Of a DNA stretch of 44,112 nt, positions 32,797 through 39,970 are shown piece after piece. Below the pieces are notes generated by a model. It saw nothing but the letters and a program-made list of their open reading frames with translations. It had not been told where the DNA came from and did no database searches. Numbering within the stretch: the first letter of the stretch is position 1; each line of letters opens with the position of its first letter. A program made the position numbers and the translations under genes. Source of the DNA: HRBIN12 sp964447335 (GTDB taxonomy: Bacteria; Actinomycetota; UBA4738; HRBIN12); contig CAYUSA010000025.1 of assembly GCA_964447335.1 (NCBI GenBank), positions 1-44,112 on the forward strand. The letters run 5' to 3'.

Positions 32797-33159
32797 ATGG
32801 CGTATGACCCGAGCATCCGCGTGATCAAGGCGAGTGAGCAGGACGAGCTCGCCTGGGAGGTCATCCCTACCGAGCCCGAGGACCCGAACCCGCCGGGAGA
32901 GGAGGTCGTGAGCTTCCGAGCCGGCGACGCGATGTTCAGCTTCGGGCTGTGGAAGCGTGTCCCCGAGACCGGGCAGATGGAACCGCCGTACCACGAGATC
33001 GCCGTGATCATCGAGGGCGAGGTCGAGGTCACCGAGGAGGACGGCACCGTGCATCGCGTCGGGCCCGGCGACGCCCTCATCACGCCGAAGGGCTCGAAGG
33101 CGACGTGGAAGGCGCTCAGCCCCGTCAAGAAGTTCTGGGCCATCTACAAGGAGCCGTGA
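32797..33159 (+). CDS. Cupin-domain protein (DUF861/ureidoglycine-type)
   Basis: Single-domain cupin, 120 residues. The motifs are YHEIAVIIEGEVEVTEEDG and VGPGDALITPKGSKATWK, with the W-K pattern and KKFWAIYKEP at the C-terminus that mark the Cupin_3 subgroup. The usual metal-binding histidines of motif 1 are reduced to one (H in YHEIAVIIEGE), so it may act by binding rather than by metal catalysis. It has its own ribosome-binding site and is followed by a PIG-L deacetylase, but nothing shows a common pathway. No specific function assigned. Confidence 0.85.
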   Translation: MAYDPSIRVIKASEQDELAWEVIPTEPEDPNPPGEEVVSFRAGDAMFSFGLWKRVPETGQMEPPYHEIAVIIEGEVEVTEEDGTVHRVGPGDALITPKGSKATWKALSPVKKFWAIYKEP

Positions 33160-33177
33160 GCCCGGACCCGGCGGTAG

Positions 33178-33183
33178 TACCCT
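33178..33183 (+). promoter_or_regulatory. -10-like box TACCCT before the PIG-L gene
   Basis: TACCCT ends ten bases before the ATG, with no ribosome-binding site, so the leader would be only about four bases. Confidence 0.4.
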
Positions 33184-33193
33184 GTGGCCTCCC

Positions 33194-33895
33194 ATGCGGT
33201 TCGCGAGCGCTCTCGTCATCTTCGCCCACCCCGACGACGCCGAGTACATGTGCGGCGGCACCGTCGCGCTCTGGGCGAGCGAGGGCACGGCGGTGCACTA
33301 CTGCGTGGTGACCGACGGCTCCGCGGGCTCGAACGAGCCGGGGATCGGGCGCGAGGAGATGGCCGTCGTCCGCGAGCGCGAGCAGCGGGCGGCCGCCGAG
33401 GTCCTGGGCGTCGCGAGCCTGACGTTCCTCGGCTACCGTGACGGCGAGCTCGAGGTGACCCTCGACACGCGCAGGGACGTGACGAGGGTGGTCCGCCGCA
33501 TCCGGCCCGACGTGATCCTCGCGCCCGACCCTTCGCGGCTGTGGTCGGCGAGCGGCTACATCAACCACTGGGACCACAAGCAGGCCGCTACCCTCGCGCT
33601 CTGCGCGGTCATGCCGGACGCCCCGAGCCGCCCGCAGTTCTCCGAGCTGCTCGACGAGGGCCTCGAGCCCTTCGAGATCCCGAACCTTTGGCTCGCCGCC
33701 GAACAGCCCGATACGTATGTCGACATCACGAAGACGATCGACGTGAAGCTCGCCGCGCTGGCCGAGCACCGCTCGCAGCACGCGGAGGCCTCGGCGCCGT
33801 GGGTCCGAGAGCGGGCTCGGGAGCTCGGTGAGCAAGGCGGCGTCGAGTACGCGGAGGCGTTCAAGAAGTTCTCGTTCGTGGATGATGAGGAGTAG
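33194..33895 (+). CDS. PIG-L family deacetylase (LmbE-like)
   Basis: Zinc-dependent N-acetyl-sugar deacetylase family, 233 residues. The zinc motif is FAHPDDAEYMCGGTVALW (H and DD), the second histidine site is NHWDHKQAATLAL near residue 120, and VVTDGSAGSNEPGIG is the usual loop. The group includes MshB and Mca of the mycothiol pathway, N-acetylglucosaminyl-phosphatidylinositol deacetylases and antibiotic-pathway enzymes; the substrate here is open. A near-leaderless promoter precedes it, and the next gene begins right after its stop, so the two are probably one transcript. Confidence 0.87.
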   Translation: MRFASALVIFAHPDDAEYMCGGTVALWASEGTAVHYCVVTDGSAGSNEPGIGREEMAVVREREQRAAAEVLGVASLTFLGYRDGELEVTLDTRRDVTRVVRRIRPDVILAPDPSRLWSASGYINHWDHKQAATLALCAVMPDAPSRPQFSELLDEGLEPFEIPNLWLAAEQPDTYVDITKTIDVKLAALAEHRSQHAEASAPWVRERARELGEQGGVEYAEAFKKFSFVDDEE

Positions 33896-34462
33896 ATGGA
33901 AGATCCGCTGGACCGTGACGACGACGATCGCGAAGACCCCGGCGAGCCCGCCGACCCCGCCGAACCCGCGGACGAGACGTTCGAGCCGCTGGATCCGGAG
34001 GAGGAGGAGGACGTCCGGGCCGACCTCGAGGATCTCGGGGGGATGCGCCGGGTGTTCCACGCGCAGGGCGTGAAGGGCGTCGTGATCGCCTGCCCGGACT
34101 GCGGCGAGAACCACTACTACGAGTGGGAGCTGCTGAAGGACAACCTCGAGCACATGCTCCAGACGGGCGAGCCCCGGATGCACGAGCCCGCGTTCGAGGT
34201 GCGCGAGGACGAGTACGTCCTGTGGGACTACGCCAAGGGCTACATCGACGCGCTCGCCGACACGGGCCTCGAGCCCGACAAGCGAGTCGAGGTCACCCGC
34301 TGCCCGTGGTGCGAGACCCCGTGCGAGGACTTCTTCGGCTTCTGCCCGCGCTGCGGCCGCTCGCTCGCCGCCGTGCGCATCTTCAAGGACCTCACCGACC
34401 GCGGCCTCGACGAGCGCGAGGTCCGTGCCATCCTGGTCCGCGCCGGCTACGAGCCCTTCTGA
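33896..34462 (+). CDS. DUF5319-like protein with C-terminal zinc ribbon
   Basis: An actinobacterial protein of unknown role, 188 residues. An acidic Asp/Glu/Pro-rich N-terminus (1-45) precedes a DUF5319-like core with KGVVIACPDCGENHYYEWELL, MHEPAFEVREDEYVLWDYAKGYIDAL. The extra C-terminus carries a second metal site, CPWCETPCEDFFGFCPRCGRS, which looks like a zinc ribbon and is not part of the usual roughly 130-residue family. The ATG directly follows the PIG-L stop. Two Cys4-like knuckles suggest metal-supported binding to a protein or nucleic acid; no function is claimed. Confidence 0.78.
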   Translation: MEDPLDRDDDDREDPGEPADPAEPADETFEPLDPEEEEDVRADLEDLGGMRRVFHAQGVKGVVIACPDCGENHYYEWELLKDNLEHMLQTGEPRMHEPAFEVREDEYVLWDYAKGYIDALADTGLEPDKRVEVTRCPWCETPCEDFFGFCPRCGRSLAAVRIFKDLTDRGLDEREVRAILVRAGYEPF

Positions 34463-34465
34463 GGC

Positions 34466-34927
34466 TCAGGGCGCGCCGACGCTCTCCGAGCCGCACGCGG
34501 CGACGAGCGCCTGGAACACCGCCGTGTTGTAGGACTCGAGGTTGATCGCGACGGCGGCGCGCGCCGAGGGGCCGTCGAGGTCGGCGGGCATCGCGCGGAC
34601 GATCTCGCCGAACCGCCCGTTGGCGTACTCGATCGGCGCGAGGTCGAGGTCCTCGGGCGCGAGGGCTCGCGCGGCGCGGAACGCCACGTCCAGGGCGGCG
34701 ATCGCCCTCGTGTAGCGCTTCACCGACGCCGTCTCGTCGCCGTAGGAGCGCACGACGCGGAGCTCGTCGTCGAGCGTATGGAGCCGGATGCAGAACGCGC
34801 TCGGCACGGCCGGCGAGACCGAGGTCGGGGTCGCGGTCTGGGTGTCGCCGGTCCCCTCGGGCTCGGAGCCGCAGGCCGAGAGGAGGAGCACTCCGGCGAG
34901 CAGCGCGGCGGCGGGCGCGCGGCGCAT
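34466..34927 (-). CDS. Small lipoprotein
   Basis: Exported lipoprotein of 153 residues with a type II signal peptide (AALLAGVLLLSACG, lipobox LSAC, lipid-modified Cys19) and a Gly/Thr-rich linker. The mature part is mainly helical and Ala-rich, with two cysteines (FCIRLHTLDDEL and VAACGSE) that may form a disulfide. No family is recognised. It lies 12 bases after ligD on the same strand, so it is probably co-transcribed; a functional link with DNA repair is not evident. Convergent with the DUF5319-like gene, three bases between stops. Confidence 0.8.
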   Translation of the reverse strand: MRRAPAAALLAGVLLLSACGSEPEGTGDTQTATPTSVSPAVPSAFCIRLHTLDDELRVVRSYGDETASVKRYTRAIAALDVAFRAARALAPEDLDLAPIEYANGRFGEIVRAMPADLDGPSARAAVAINLESYNTAVFQALVAACGSESVGAP

Positions 34928-34939
34928 CAGGACGCCACG

Positions 34940-37423
34940 TCAGCCCCGGCCCCGCGCCGGCTCGAGCACGCACTCCTCGGCCGCCTTGTCCTCGCGCAGG
35001 CCCTTGAAGCTCGGGGCGCGCATCTTCTTCGTGCCCTTCGTGATCTCCAGGTACTCCACCTCGCAAACGAGGATCGGCTCGACGAAGGTCGCGCCCTTCA
35101 CCGCGCCGAGCTCCGGGTCCTCGGTGGCGGGCGCCGGCCGGACGAGCGGCGCGAGCTGTTCCATCAGCCGCTCGAGCATCCGGTCGGTGAACCCTGTCCC
35201 GACCTGCCCGACCCATCGCAGCTCGCCCTCATCGTAGGCCCCGACGAGCAGCGCGCCGAAGGAGCCCGCGCGGCCGCCCTGACCCGGCGTCCACCCGAGG
35301 ATCACGCAGTCCTGCGTGTTCGTGAGCTTGATCTTGCGCCAGTCCGGCGATCGCTTGCCGGGCAGGTACCTCGAGCCCCTGCGCTTGGCGACGACGCCCT
35401 CGAGCCCGAGCGCCCGGGCGCTCTCGGTGAAGGCCTTCCCGGCGCCCTCGACGTGCGTGACGAGCTGGAGGCGGTGGTCCTCCTCGAGGACCGCCGTGAG
35501 GAGCTCGCGCCGCTGCTCGAGGGGCAGGCCGGTCACGTCGTTGCCGTCAAACCAGAGCAGGTCGAACGCCACGAGCGCGACCGGCACCTTCTGCGCGGTG
35601 CGCTTGATCTCCCGCTCGTTCGTGAGGTTCATCCGCTGTTGGAGCGCCTCGAACGAGTTCCGGCCCTCGTCGTCGAACGCCACGATCTCGGCGTCGAGCA
35701 CGGCGTTCACCTGGTTCACGAGCTCGTGGACCATGTGCAGCTCGGGGTACTGGCCGGTCACGTCGCGTCCCCGGCGCGTGACGAGCCGGGTCTGGTCGGT
35801 CGCGAGGTACGTGGTCGATCTGATCCCGTCGAGCTTCGGCTCGAACCACCAGGCGTCGTCGTCGAAGGCCTTCCACCCGCCCTCGGCGAGCATCGGCGCG
35901 AGCGGGGGCGGCGAGGCGACGAGCGGCGCCGTCTGCTTCGAGCCGAGGAAGGCGAGCCAGTCGGTCCGCGTCTTCACGAAGTGGAACTCGAGGCCGGGGT
36001 AGCGGCGGCCGTGGAGGCGGAACGTGACCTTCGAGTCCGTCCACTCGAGCGGCTCGTAGTGACCGTCGTCGAAGATGCGGACCTCGCCGGCCCCGTAGTG
36101 GCCCTCGGGGATCGTCCCCTCGAACCCGCCGTACTCGAGCGGGTGGTCCTCCGTGCGGACGGCCAGGCGCTTGTCGCCCGGCTGCGTCGGCAGGCCGCGC
36201 GGGACCGCCCAGCTCGGCAACGCGCCGCCGCGCTCCAGGCGCACGTCGTAGTGCAGTCGCGTCGCGCGGTGCTTGTGGATCACGAACGAGTTGCCCTCGC
36301 CCTCCGTGGGCCCCGGCGGCGGCTCGGTCGTGCCCTGCGGCCCGAACGTGCGCTTGCGCAGATACTCCGCGAGGTCGATGTCCCTCGAGGCCGCGATGAC
36401 CTCGGCGCTCGAGCGGGTCGCCGGCGCCTCGCGCTTGGCCGGGAGCCCCACCGCCTCGAGCGCCGACGTGAGGTCCTGGGGCGCCGTGCGTACGGGTTCG
36501 AAGAGGTCGCCGACCCGCGCGAACCGCTTCCACACCGAGTCGATCCGGAAGTCCTGCGGCGTGACGCCCTCCTCGACCTCCTCCCACGTGAGCGGCGTCG
36601 AGAGCGTGGCGCTGCGCTCGGGCCGCATGGAGTACACCGCGGAGATGTTCGCGCCCGAGCGGTTCATGTTGTGGTCGACGAAGACCTTGCCGGTGCGCCG
36701 CTCGACCTTCCAGGCCATCGTGACGTGCTCGGGGTCGGCGGCCTCGATCATGTGACCGACGGCGCCGACGAACCCGCGCGTCTGCTCGTAGGAGTAGCCA
36801 GGCTCGATCGGCACGAAGATCTGCACGCCGGTCGCGCCGCTCGTCTTGGGGTGACTCTCGAGCCCGAGCGCATCGAGCGCGGCCTTCACGTGGAGCGCGA
36901 CCCGCAGCACCTGCTCGAACGTGGCATCCATCGGGTCGAGGTCGAAGAACAGGTAGTCGGGCGATGCCACCGAGCCGCACCGCGAGTGCAACGGGTGCAT
37001 CTCGATGCAGCCGAGGTTCGCGACGTACAGCAGCGAGGACAGGTCGTTCACCATCAGGTAGCCGATGACGCCGTCCTTGCTGTCCTCGCTCGGAACGCGG
37101 CAGCGCGGGATCCATCCGGGCGTGTGCGACGGGGCCGTCTTCTCGTAGAAGAAGTCACCGGCGACGCCGTCGGGCATCCGCTTCATCGTGAGCGGCCGCT
37201 CGCGCAGGTGCGGCAGGATGAGCTCGGCGACGTTGAAGTAGTAGGCGACGAGGTCGCCCTTCGTGTAGCCCTCCTCGGGCCAGAACACCTTGTCGAGGTT
37301 CGACAGCCGGAGCTCGCGGCCGTCCGCCTCGAGCCACCAGGCGTCGCCCCGCTTCTCGGCGGGCAGCGGCCTCGGCAGGTCCACGGTGAACGCGCTCCCT
37401 CCGCTCTTCCGCTTCGCCGGCAT
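34940..37423 (-). CDS. ligD: Multidomain ATP-dependent DNA ligase LigD (Pol-PE-Lig)
   Basis: Core end-joining enzyme, 827 residues. The primase-like polymerase domain comes first (about 35-300, with the metal site FFDLDPMD at 159-166), then the 3'-phosphoesterase domain (about 380-480, H383/H391/D393 in HKHRATRLHYDVRLE and HPLEYGGFEG), then the ligase (about 515-827, nucleophile K530 in FEPKLDGIR, GLEGVVAKRRGSRY, WRKIKL). This order matches mycobacterial LigD and differs from Pseudomonas LigD. A -10-like TACCAT (37431-37436, minus strand) ends seven bases before the ATG, so it is near-leaderless. It is divergent from ku, with a small ORF between. Confidence 0.95.
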   Translation of the reverse strand: MPAKRKSGGSAFTVDLPRPLPAEKRGDAWWLEADGRELRLSNLDKVFWPEEGYTKGDLVAYYFNVAELILPHLRERPLTMKRMPDGVAGDFFYEKTAPSHTPGWIPRCRVPSEDSKDGVIGYLMVNDLSSLLYVANLGCIEMHPLHSRCGSVASPDYLFFDLDPMDATFEQVLRVALHVKAALDALGLESHPKTSGATGVQIFVPIEPGYSYEQTRGFVGAVGHMIEAADPEHVTMAWKVERRTGKVFVDHNMNRSGANISAVYSMRPERSATLSTPLTWEEVEEGVTPQDFRIDSVWKRFARVGDLFEPVRTAPQDLTSALEAVGLPAKREAPATRSSAEVIAASRDIDLAEYLRKRTFGPQGTTEPPPGPTEGEGNSFVIHKHRATRLHYDVRLERGGALPSWAVPRGLPTQPGDKRLAVRTEDHPLEYGGFEGTIPEGHYGAGEVRIFDDGHYEPLEWTDSKVTFRLHGRRYPGLEFHFVKTRTDWLAFLGSKQTAPLVASPPPLAPMLAEGGWKAFDDDAWWFEPKLDGIRSTTYLATDQTRLVTRRGRDVTGQYPELHMVHELVNQVNAVLDAEIVAFDDEGRNSFEALQQRMNLTNEREIKRTAQKVPVALVAFDLLWFDGNDVTGLPLEQRRELLTAVLEEDHRLQLVTHVEGAGKAFTESARALGLEGVVAKRRGSRYLPGKRSPDWRKIKLTNTQDCVILGWTPGQGGRAGSFGALLVGAYDEGELRWVGQVGTGFTDRMLERLMEQLAPLVRPAPATEDPELGAVKGATFVEPILVCEVEYLEITKGTKKMRAPSFKGLREDKAAEECVLEPARGRG

Positions 37424-37430
37424 CCCTGCG

Positions 37431-37482
37431 ATGGTAGTGGGGTGCCCATCGATGTGGGCTCCGGCTCCGATGGGAGTACGGT
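37431..37482. promoter_or_regulatory. Back-to-back promoters of ligD and the small ORF
   Basis: TACCAT on the minus strand (37431-37436) serves ligD, and TACGGT on the plus strand (37477-37482) serves the small ORF; each ends 6-7 bases before its start codon. The 40 bases between contain CCCATCGATGTGGG (37446-37459), a near-palindrome that could hold a shared regulator. No -35 consensus is seen for either. Confidence 0.4.
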
Positions 37483-37488
37483 GTTCGT

Positions 37489-37620
37489 ATGCCGCACTTC
37501 GAGTGGTTGGGCGTAGCGCAGCGGGGATCCGCCACCAGCGACCGCGCTTGGGTACGGGCGCTCCTCGGAGTCGCGTTGGGCGCCATGCTCGTCTTGGTGC
37601 TGCTCATCGTCCTCGACTGA
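37489..37620 (+). CDS. Small single-pass membrane protein (43 residues)
   Basis: An ATG-to-TGA frame of 43 residues, starting MPHFEWLGVAQRGSATSD and ending in one hydrophobic helix (about 22-42, ALLGVALGAMLVLVLLIVLD). A -10-like TACGGT ends six bases before the ATG, the same spacing as at other starts in this window. Hydrophobic content is biased in a way that chance reading of GC-rich DNA rarely gives. It is not similar to anything I recognise; its place between ligD and ku makes it a candidate accessory or control element, but coding is not proven. Confidence 0.5.
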   Translation: MPHFEWLGVAQRGSATSDRAWVRALLGVALGAMLVLVLLIVLD

Positions 37621-37706
37621 CCTCGCGGATCCGTTCCCAGACCCTTCGGATCTTGGGACCAGGGGGGTGCACCGCGAGGCTGCGGCGATTTCGGCGGGCC
37701 CGAGGC

Positions 37707-37749
37707 TAGAATCACGGTTCCCCCGTGTGTGGGGCACGGGGCTTCCCCG
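37707..37749 (+). promoter_or_regulatory. ku promoter and two mutually exclusive leader hairpins
   Basis: TAGAAT (37707-37712) is a good -10. The leader can fold in two ways: CCCCGTG (37721-37727) with CACGGGG (37735-37741), or CGGGG (37737-37741) with CCCCG (37745-37749). The second ends directly before the GAGGAG ribosome-binding site. The two share 37737-37741 and so compete. A switch is possible; this is inference from base pairing by eye. Confidence 0.4.
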
Positions 37750-37762
37750 AGGAGAGCCAGGC

Positions 37763-38683
37763 ATGCCACCCAGAGCGATGTGGAAAGGGGCCATCTCGTT
37801 CGGCCTCGTCACCATCCCGGTCGCCGTCTATCCCGCGACCGAGGAGAAGTCCCTGAAGTTCAACCAGCTCCACGACGAGGACATGGGCCGGATCCGCCAG
37901 AAGCGGGTGTGCTCGATCGACGGCGAAGAGGTCGACTACGACCACATCGTGAAGGGCTACGAGGTCGAGAAGGACCGCTACGTCATCGTCACGGACGAGG
38001 ATCTCGATGCCGTGCCGGTGGAGTCCTCGCGCGCGATCGACATCCAGCAGTTCGTCGACCTCGAAGAGATCGACCCGATGCTGTTCAAGAAGTCCTACTA
38101 CCTCGTTCCCGACGAGACCGGCGCGAAGGCGTATGCGCTGCTCCGCAAGGCGCTCGCCGAGGAGAACAAGGTCGGCATCGCGAAGGTGAGCTTCCGTGAC
38201 AAGGAGCACCTCGCGGCGCTGCGGTTCAAGGACCAGGTCTTCGTGCTCGAGACGATGTACTGGCCGGACGAGATCCGCTCCGCCGAGTTCGACACGCTCG
38301 TCGCCGACGGCAAGGTCCGCGCGAACGAGGTCGAGATGGCGAAGCAGCTCATCGCGAGCCTGTCCGAGCCGTGGAATCCCGAGGGGTTCACCGACGAGTA
38401 CCGCGAGGCGCTCCTGCAGATCGTGGAGAAGAAGCTCGCCGGCGAGCCGATCGAGGCGCCCGCCGAGGCACCGGCCGCGAAGGTCGTCGACCTCATGGCC
38501 GCGCTGAAGGCCTCGGTGGCGGCCGCGAAGTCGCGCACGCCCGCCGAGAAGCCCTCGGCCCGCAAGTCCGCCGCGAAGAAGGCGTCCGCAGCGAAGAAGG
38601 CGACCACGAAGAAGCCTGCCGCGGCGGCCAAGGCCCCCGCGAAGCGGACCACCGCGACGCGGAAGAAGGCCGTCGGCGAGTGA
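37763..38683 (+). CDS. ku: Non-homologous end joining protein Ku
   Basis: Homodimeric ring protein that binds DNA double-strand ends and recruits LigD. The 306 residues contain MWKGAISFGLVTIPVAVYPAT at the start, CSIDGEEVDYDHIVKGYE, DPMLFKKSYYLVPDE, KVSFRDKEHLAALR and VETM-like LETMYWPDEIR. The last 60 residues are Lys/Ala-rich with repeated AAKKA/TTKKPAA units, like histone H1; such tails help Ku bind DNA in other actinobacteria. The ATG is chosen for the family start and the GAGGAG upstream. The stop overlaps the start of a tandem-GNAT gene (GTGA). ku and ligD are divergent, as is common. Confidence 0.95.
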   Translation: MPPRAMWKGAISFGLVTIPVAVYPATEEKSLKFNQLHDEDMGRIRQKRVCSIDGEEVDYDHIVKGYEVEKDRYVIVTDEDLDAVPVESSRAIDIQQFVDLEEIDPMLFKKSYYLVPDETGAKAYALLRKALAEENKVGIAKVSFRDKEHLAALRFKDQVFVLETMYWPDEIRSAEFDTLVADGKVRANEVEMAKQLIASLSEPWNPEGFTDEYREALLQIVEKKLAGEPIEAPAEAPAAKVVDLMAALKASVAAAKSRTPAEKPSARKSAAKKASAAKKATTKKPAAAAKAPAKRTTATRKKAVGE

Positions 38684-39597
38684 GCCTGCCCGAGGGCTAC
38701 CGGGCGCGCCCGGCGTCCGAGGACGATCTCGAGCAGATGGCCGCGGTCGCGAACGCCTACGACCTAGCCGACTTCGGCCACGCCGACACCGAGGTCGAGC
38801 ACCTGCGCGACTCCTGGCACGAGCGCGGCTTCGACGCCGAGCGCGACACGTGGCTCGTGCTCGGTCCCGACAGCGCCGTGGCGGCGTTCGGCCTCGTCGA
38901 GCCGACGCCCGGTCCGATCCTCGAGTCCTTCGGCCGCGTACATCCCGAGCACCGAGCGCGTGGCCTCGGCACGTTCCTCGTGGCGTCGATGGAGGCCCGA
39001 GCGGCCGAGCGCCCCGGCGTCGAGCGCCTGCACAACGGCATCACCGCGACCGACGCCGCGGCTCGAGCGATCCTAGAGGCCCGCGGCTTCGAGCTCGTCC
39101 GCTACTTCTGGCACATGGAGCGCAACCCGACCGAGGTCGGAGCCGAAGCCCTCGCCGTCCCCGCCGGGCTCGAGATCCGCCCGGCGGACGAGAGCGACGA
39201 ACGGGCCGCGTGGGCGGCGATCGACGAGGCCTTCATCGACCACTGGTCCTGGGAGTCCGAGCCCTTCGAGGACTGGATCGCTTTCTTGAGGAGCGCAGGC
39301 GAGCGGATCCTCGTCGCCGTGGAGGGCTCGGAGGTCGCCGGCGCGGTGACGTTCCGGGCGATGACCGGGGTCGGCTGGGTCGGCGAGCTAGGCGTGCGGC
39401 GCCCCTGGCGTGGACGAGGGCTCGGGGAGTCCCTGCTTCGGCACGCCTTCGCGGCCCTGGCCGAGCTCGGCGTCGGCGCGGCGCGGCTCAACGTCGATGC
39501 GGACAACAAGACGGGCGCCACGCGCCTGTACGAGCGGGCGGGCATGCACGTGCGGCGCGAGTGGCTCGTGTACGAGAAGCGACTCGAGGCGGGCTAA
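38680..39597 (+). CDS. Tandem GNAT acetyltransferase (MshD-like architecture)
   Basis: Two GNAT domains in 305 residues. The N-terminal domain (1-145) has GRVHPEHRARGLGTFLVASM; the C-terminal domain (about 150-305) has GELGVRRPWRGRGLGESLLRHAF and RLNVDADNKTGATRLYERAGM, the complete acetyl-CoA motif. The layout is that of mycothiol synthase, but many unrelated tandem GNATs share it, so no mshD symbol is given. The GTG start overlaps the ku stop (GTGA). Coupling to ku may be only economy of promoter, or the enzyme may acetylate the lysine-rich Ku tail; the second idea is speculation and has no direct support here. Confidence 0.85.
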   Translation: MSLPEGYRARPASEDDLEQMAAVANAYDLADFGHADTEVEHLRDSWHERGFDAERDTWLVLGPDSAVAAFGLVEPTPGPILESFGRVHPEHRARGLGTFLVASMEARAAERPGVERLHNGITATDAAARAILEARGFELVRYFWHMERNPTEVGAEALAVPAGLEIRPADESDERAAWAAIDEAFIDHWSWESEPFEDWIAFLRSAGERILVAVEGSEVAGAVTFRAMTGVGWVGELGVRRPWRGRGLGESLLRHAFAALAELGVGAARLNVDADNKTGATRLYERAGMHVRREWLVYEKRLEAG

Positions 39598-39630
39598 GCT
39601 ACCGCCGTCCGTGAGGTCTAGGAGACGCTC

Positions 39631-39969
39631 GTGAAGCTGGTCGTCGCGATCGTGAAGCCCCACAAGCTCGACGAGGTGAAGGAGGCGCTGCGCGAGCTCG
39701 GCGTCGCCGGCCTCACGACGACCGACGTCGAGGGCTTCGGCCGCCAGCGCGGCCACACCGAGGTCTACCGCGGCGCCGAGTACCAGGTCGACTTCGTGCC
39801 GAAGGTGAAGGTCGAGGTGCTCGCCGACGACGACCAGGTGCCCGAGATCGTCGAGACGATCATGAAGGCCGCCCGTACCGGCAAGATCGGCGACGGCAAG
39901 ATCTGGGTCCTGGGGGCCGAGCAGGTGGTCCGCATCCGCACGGGGGAGATGGGCCCCGACGCCCTCTGA
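39631..39969 (+). CDS. glnB: Nitrogen regulatory protein P-II
   Basis: Trimeric nitrogen/carbon signalling protein, 112 residues. The T-loop is GHTEVYRGAEYQVDFVPK with the modifiable Tyr51 (uridylylated or, in actinobacteria, adenylylated); Tyr46 is also conserved. The B-loop is TGKIGDGKIWV and the C-terminus GEMGPDAL is normal. GTG start; GGAG upstream. It is followed immediately by glnD. The usual actinobacterial order is amtB-glnK-glnD, but no amtB is here, so it is named glnB conservatively; a GlnK role cannot be excluded. Confidence 0.94.
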   Translation: MKLVVAIVKPHKLDEVKEALRELGVAGLTTTDVEGFGRQRGHTEVYRGAEYQVDFVPKVKVEVLADDDQVPEIVETIMKAARTGKIGDGKIWVLGAEQVVRIRTGEMGPDAL

Positions 39970-39970
39970 G

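Noticed and set aside
38500..38683. Repetitive DNA at the 3' end of ku
   Set aside because: The repeats are AAG/GCC codons for the Lys/Ala tail of the protein and need no separate explanation.
33194..39597. Mycothiol pathway from the PIG-L deacetylase plus the tandem GNAT
   Set aside because: The two genes are 5 kb apart with unrelated genes between them, and both families have many other substrates, so MshB and MshD names would be guesses.
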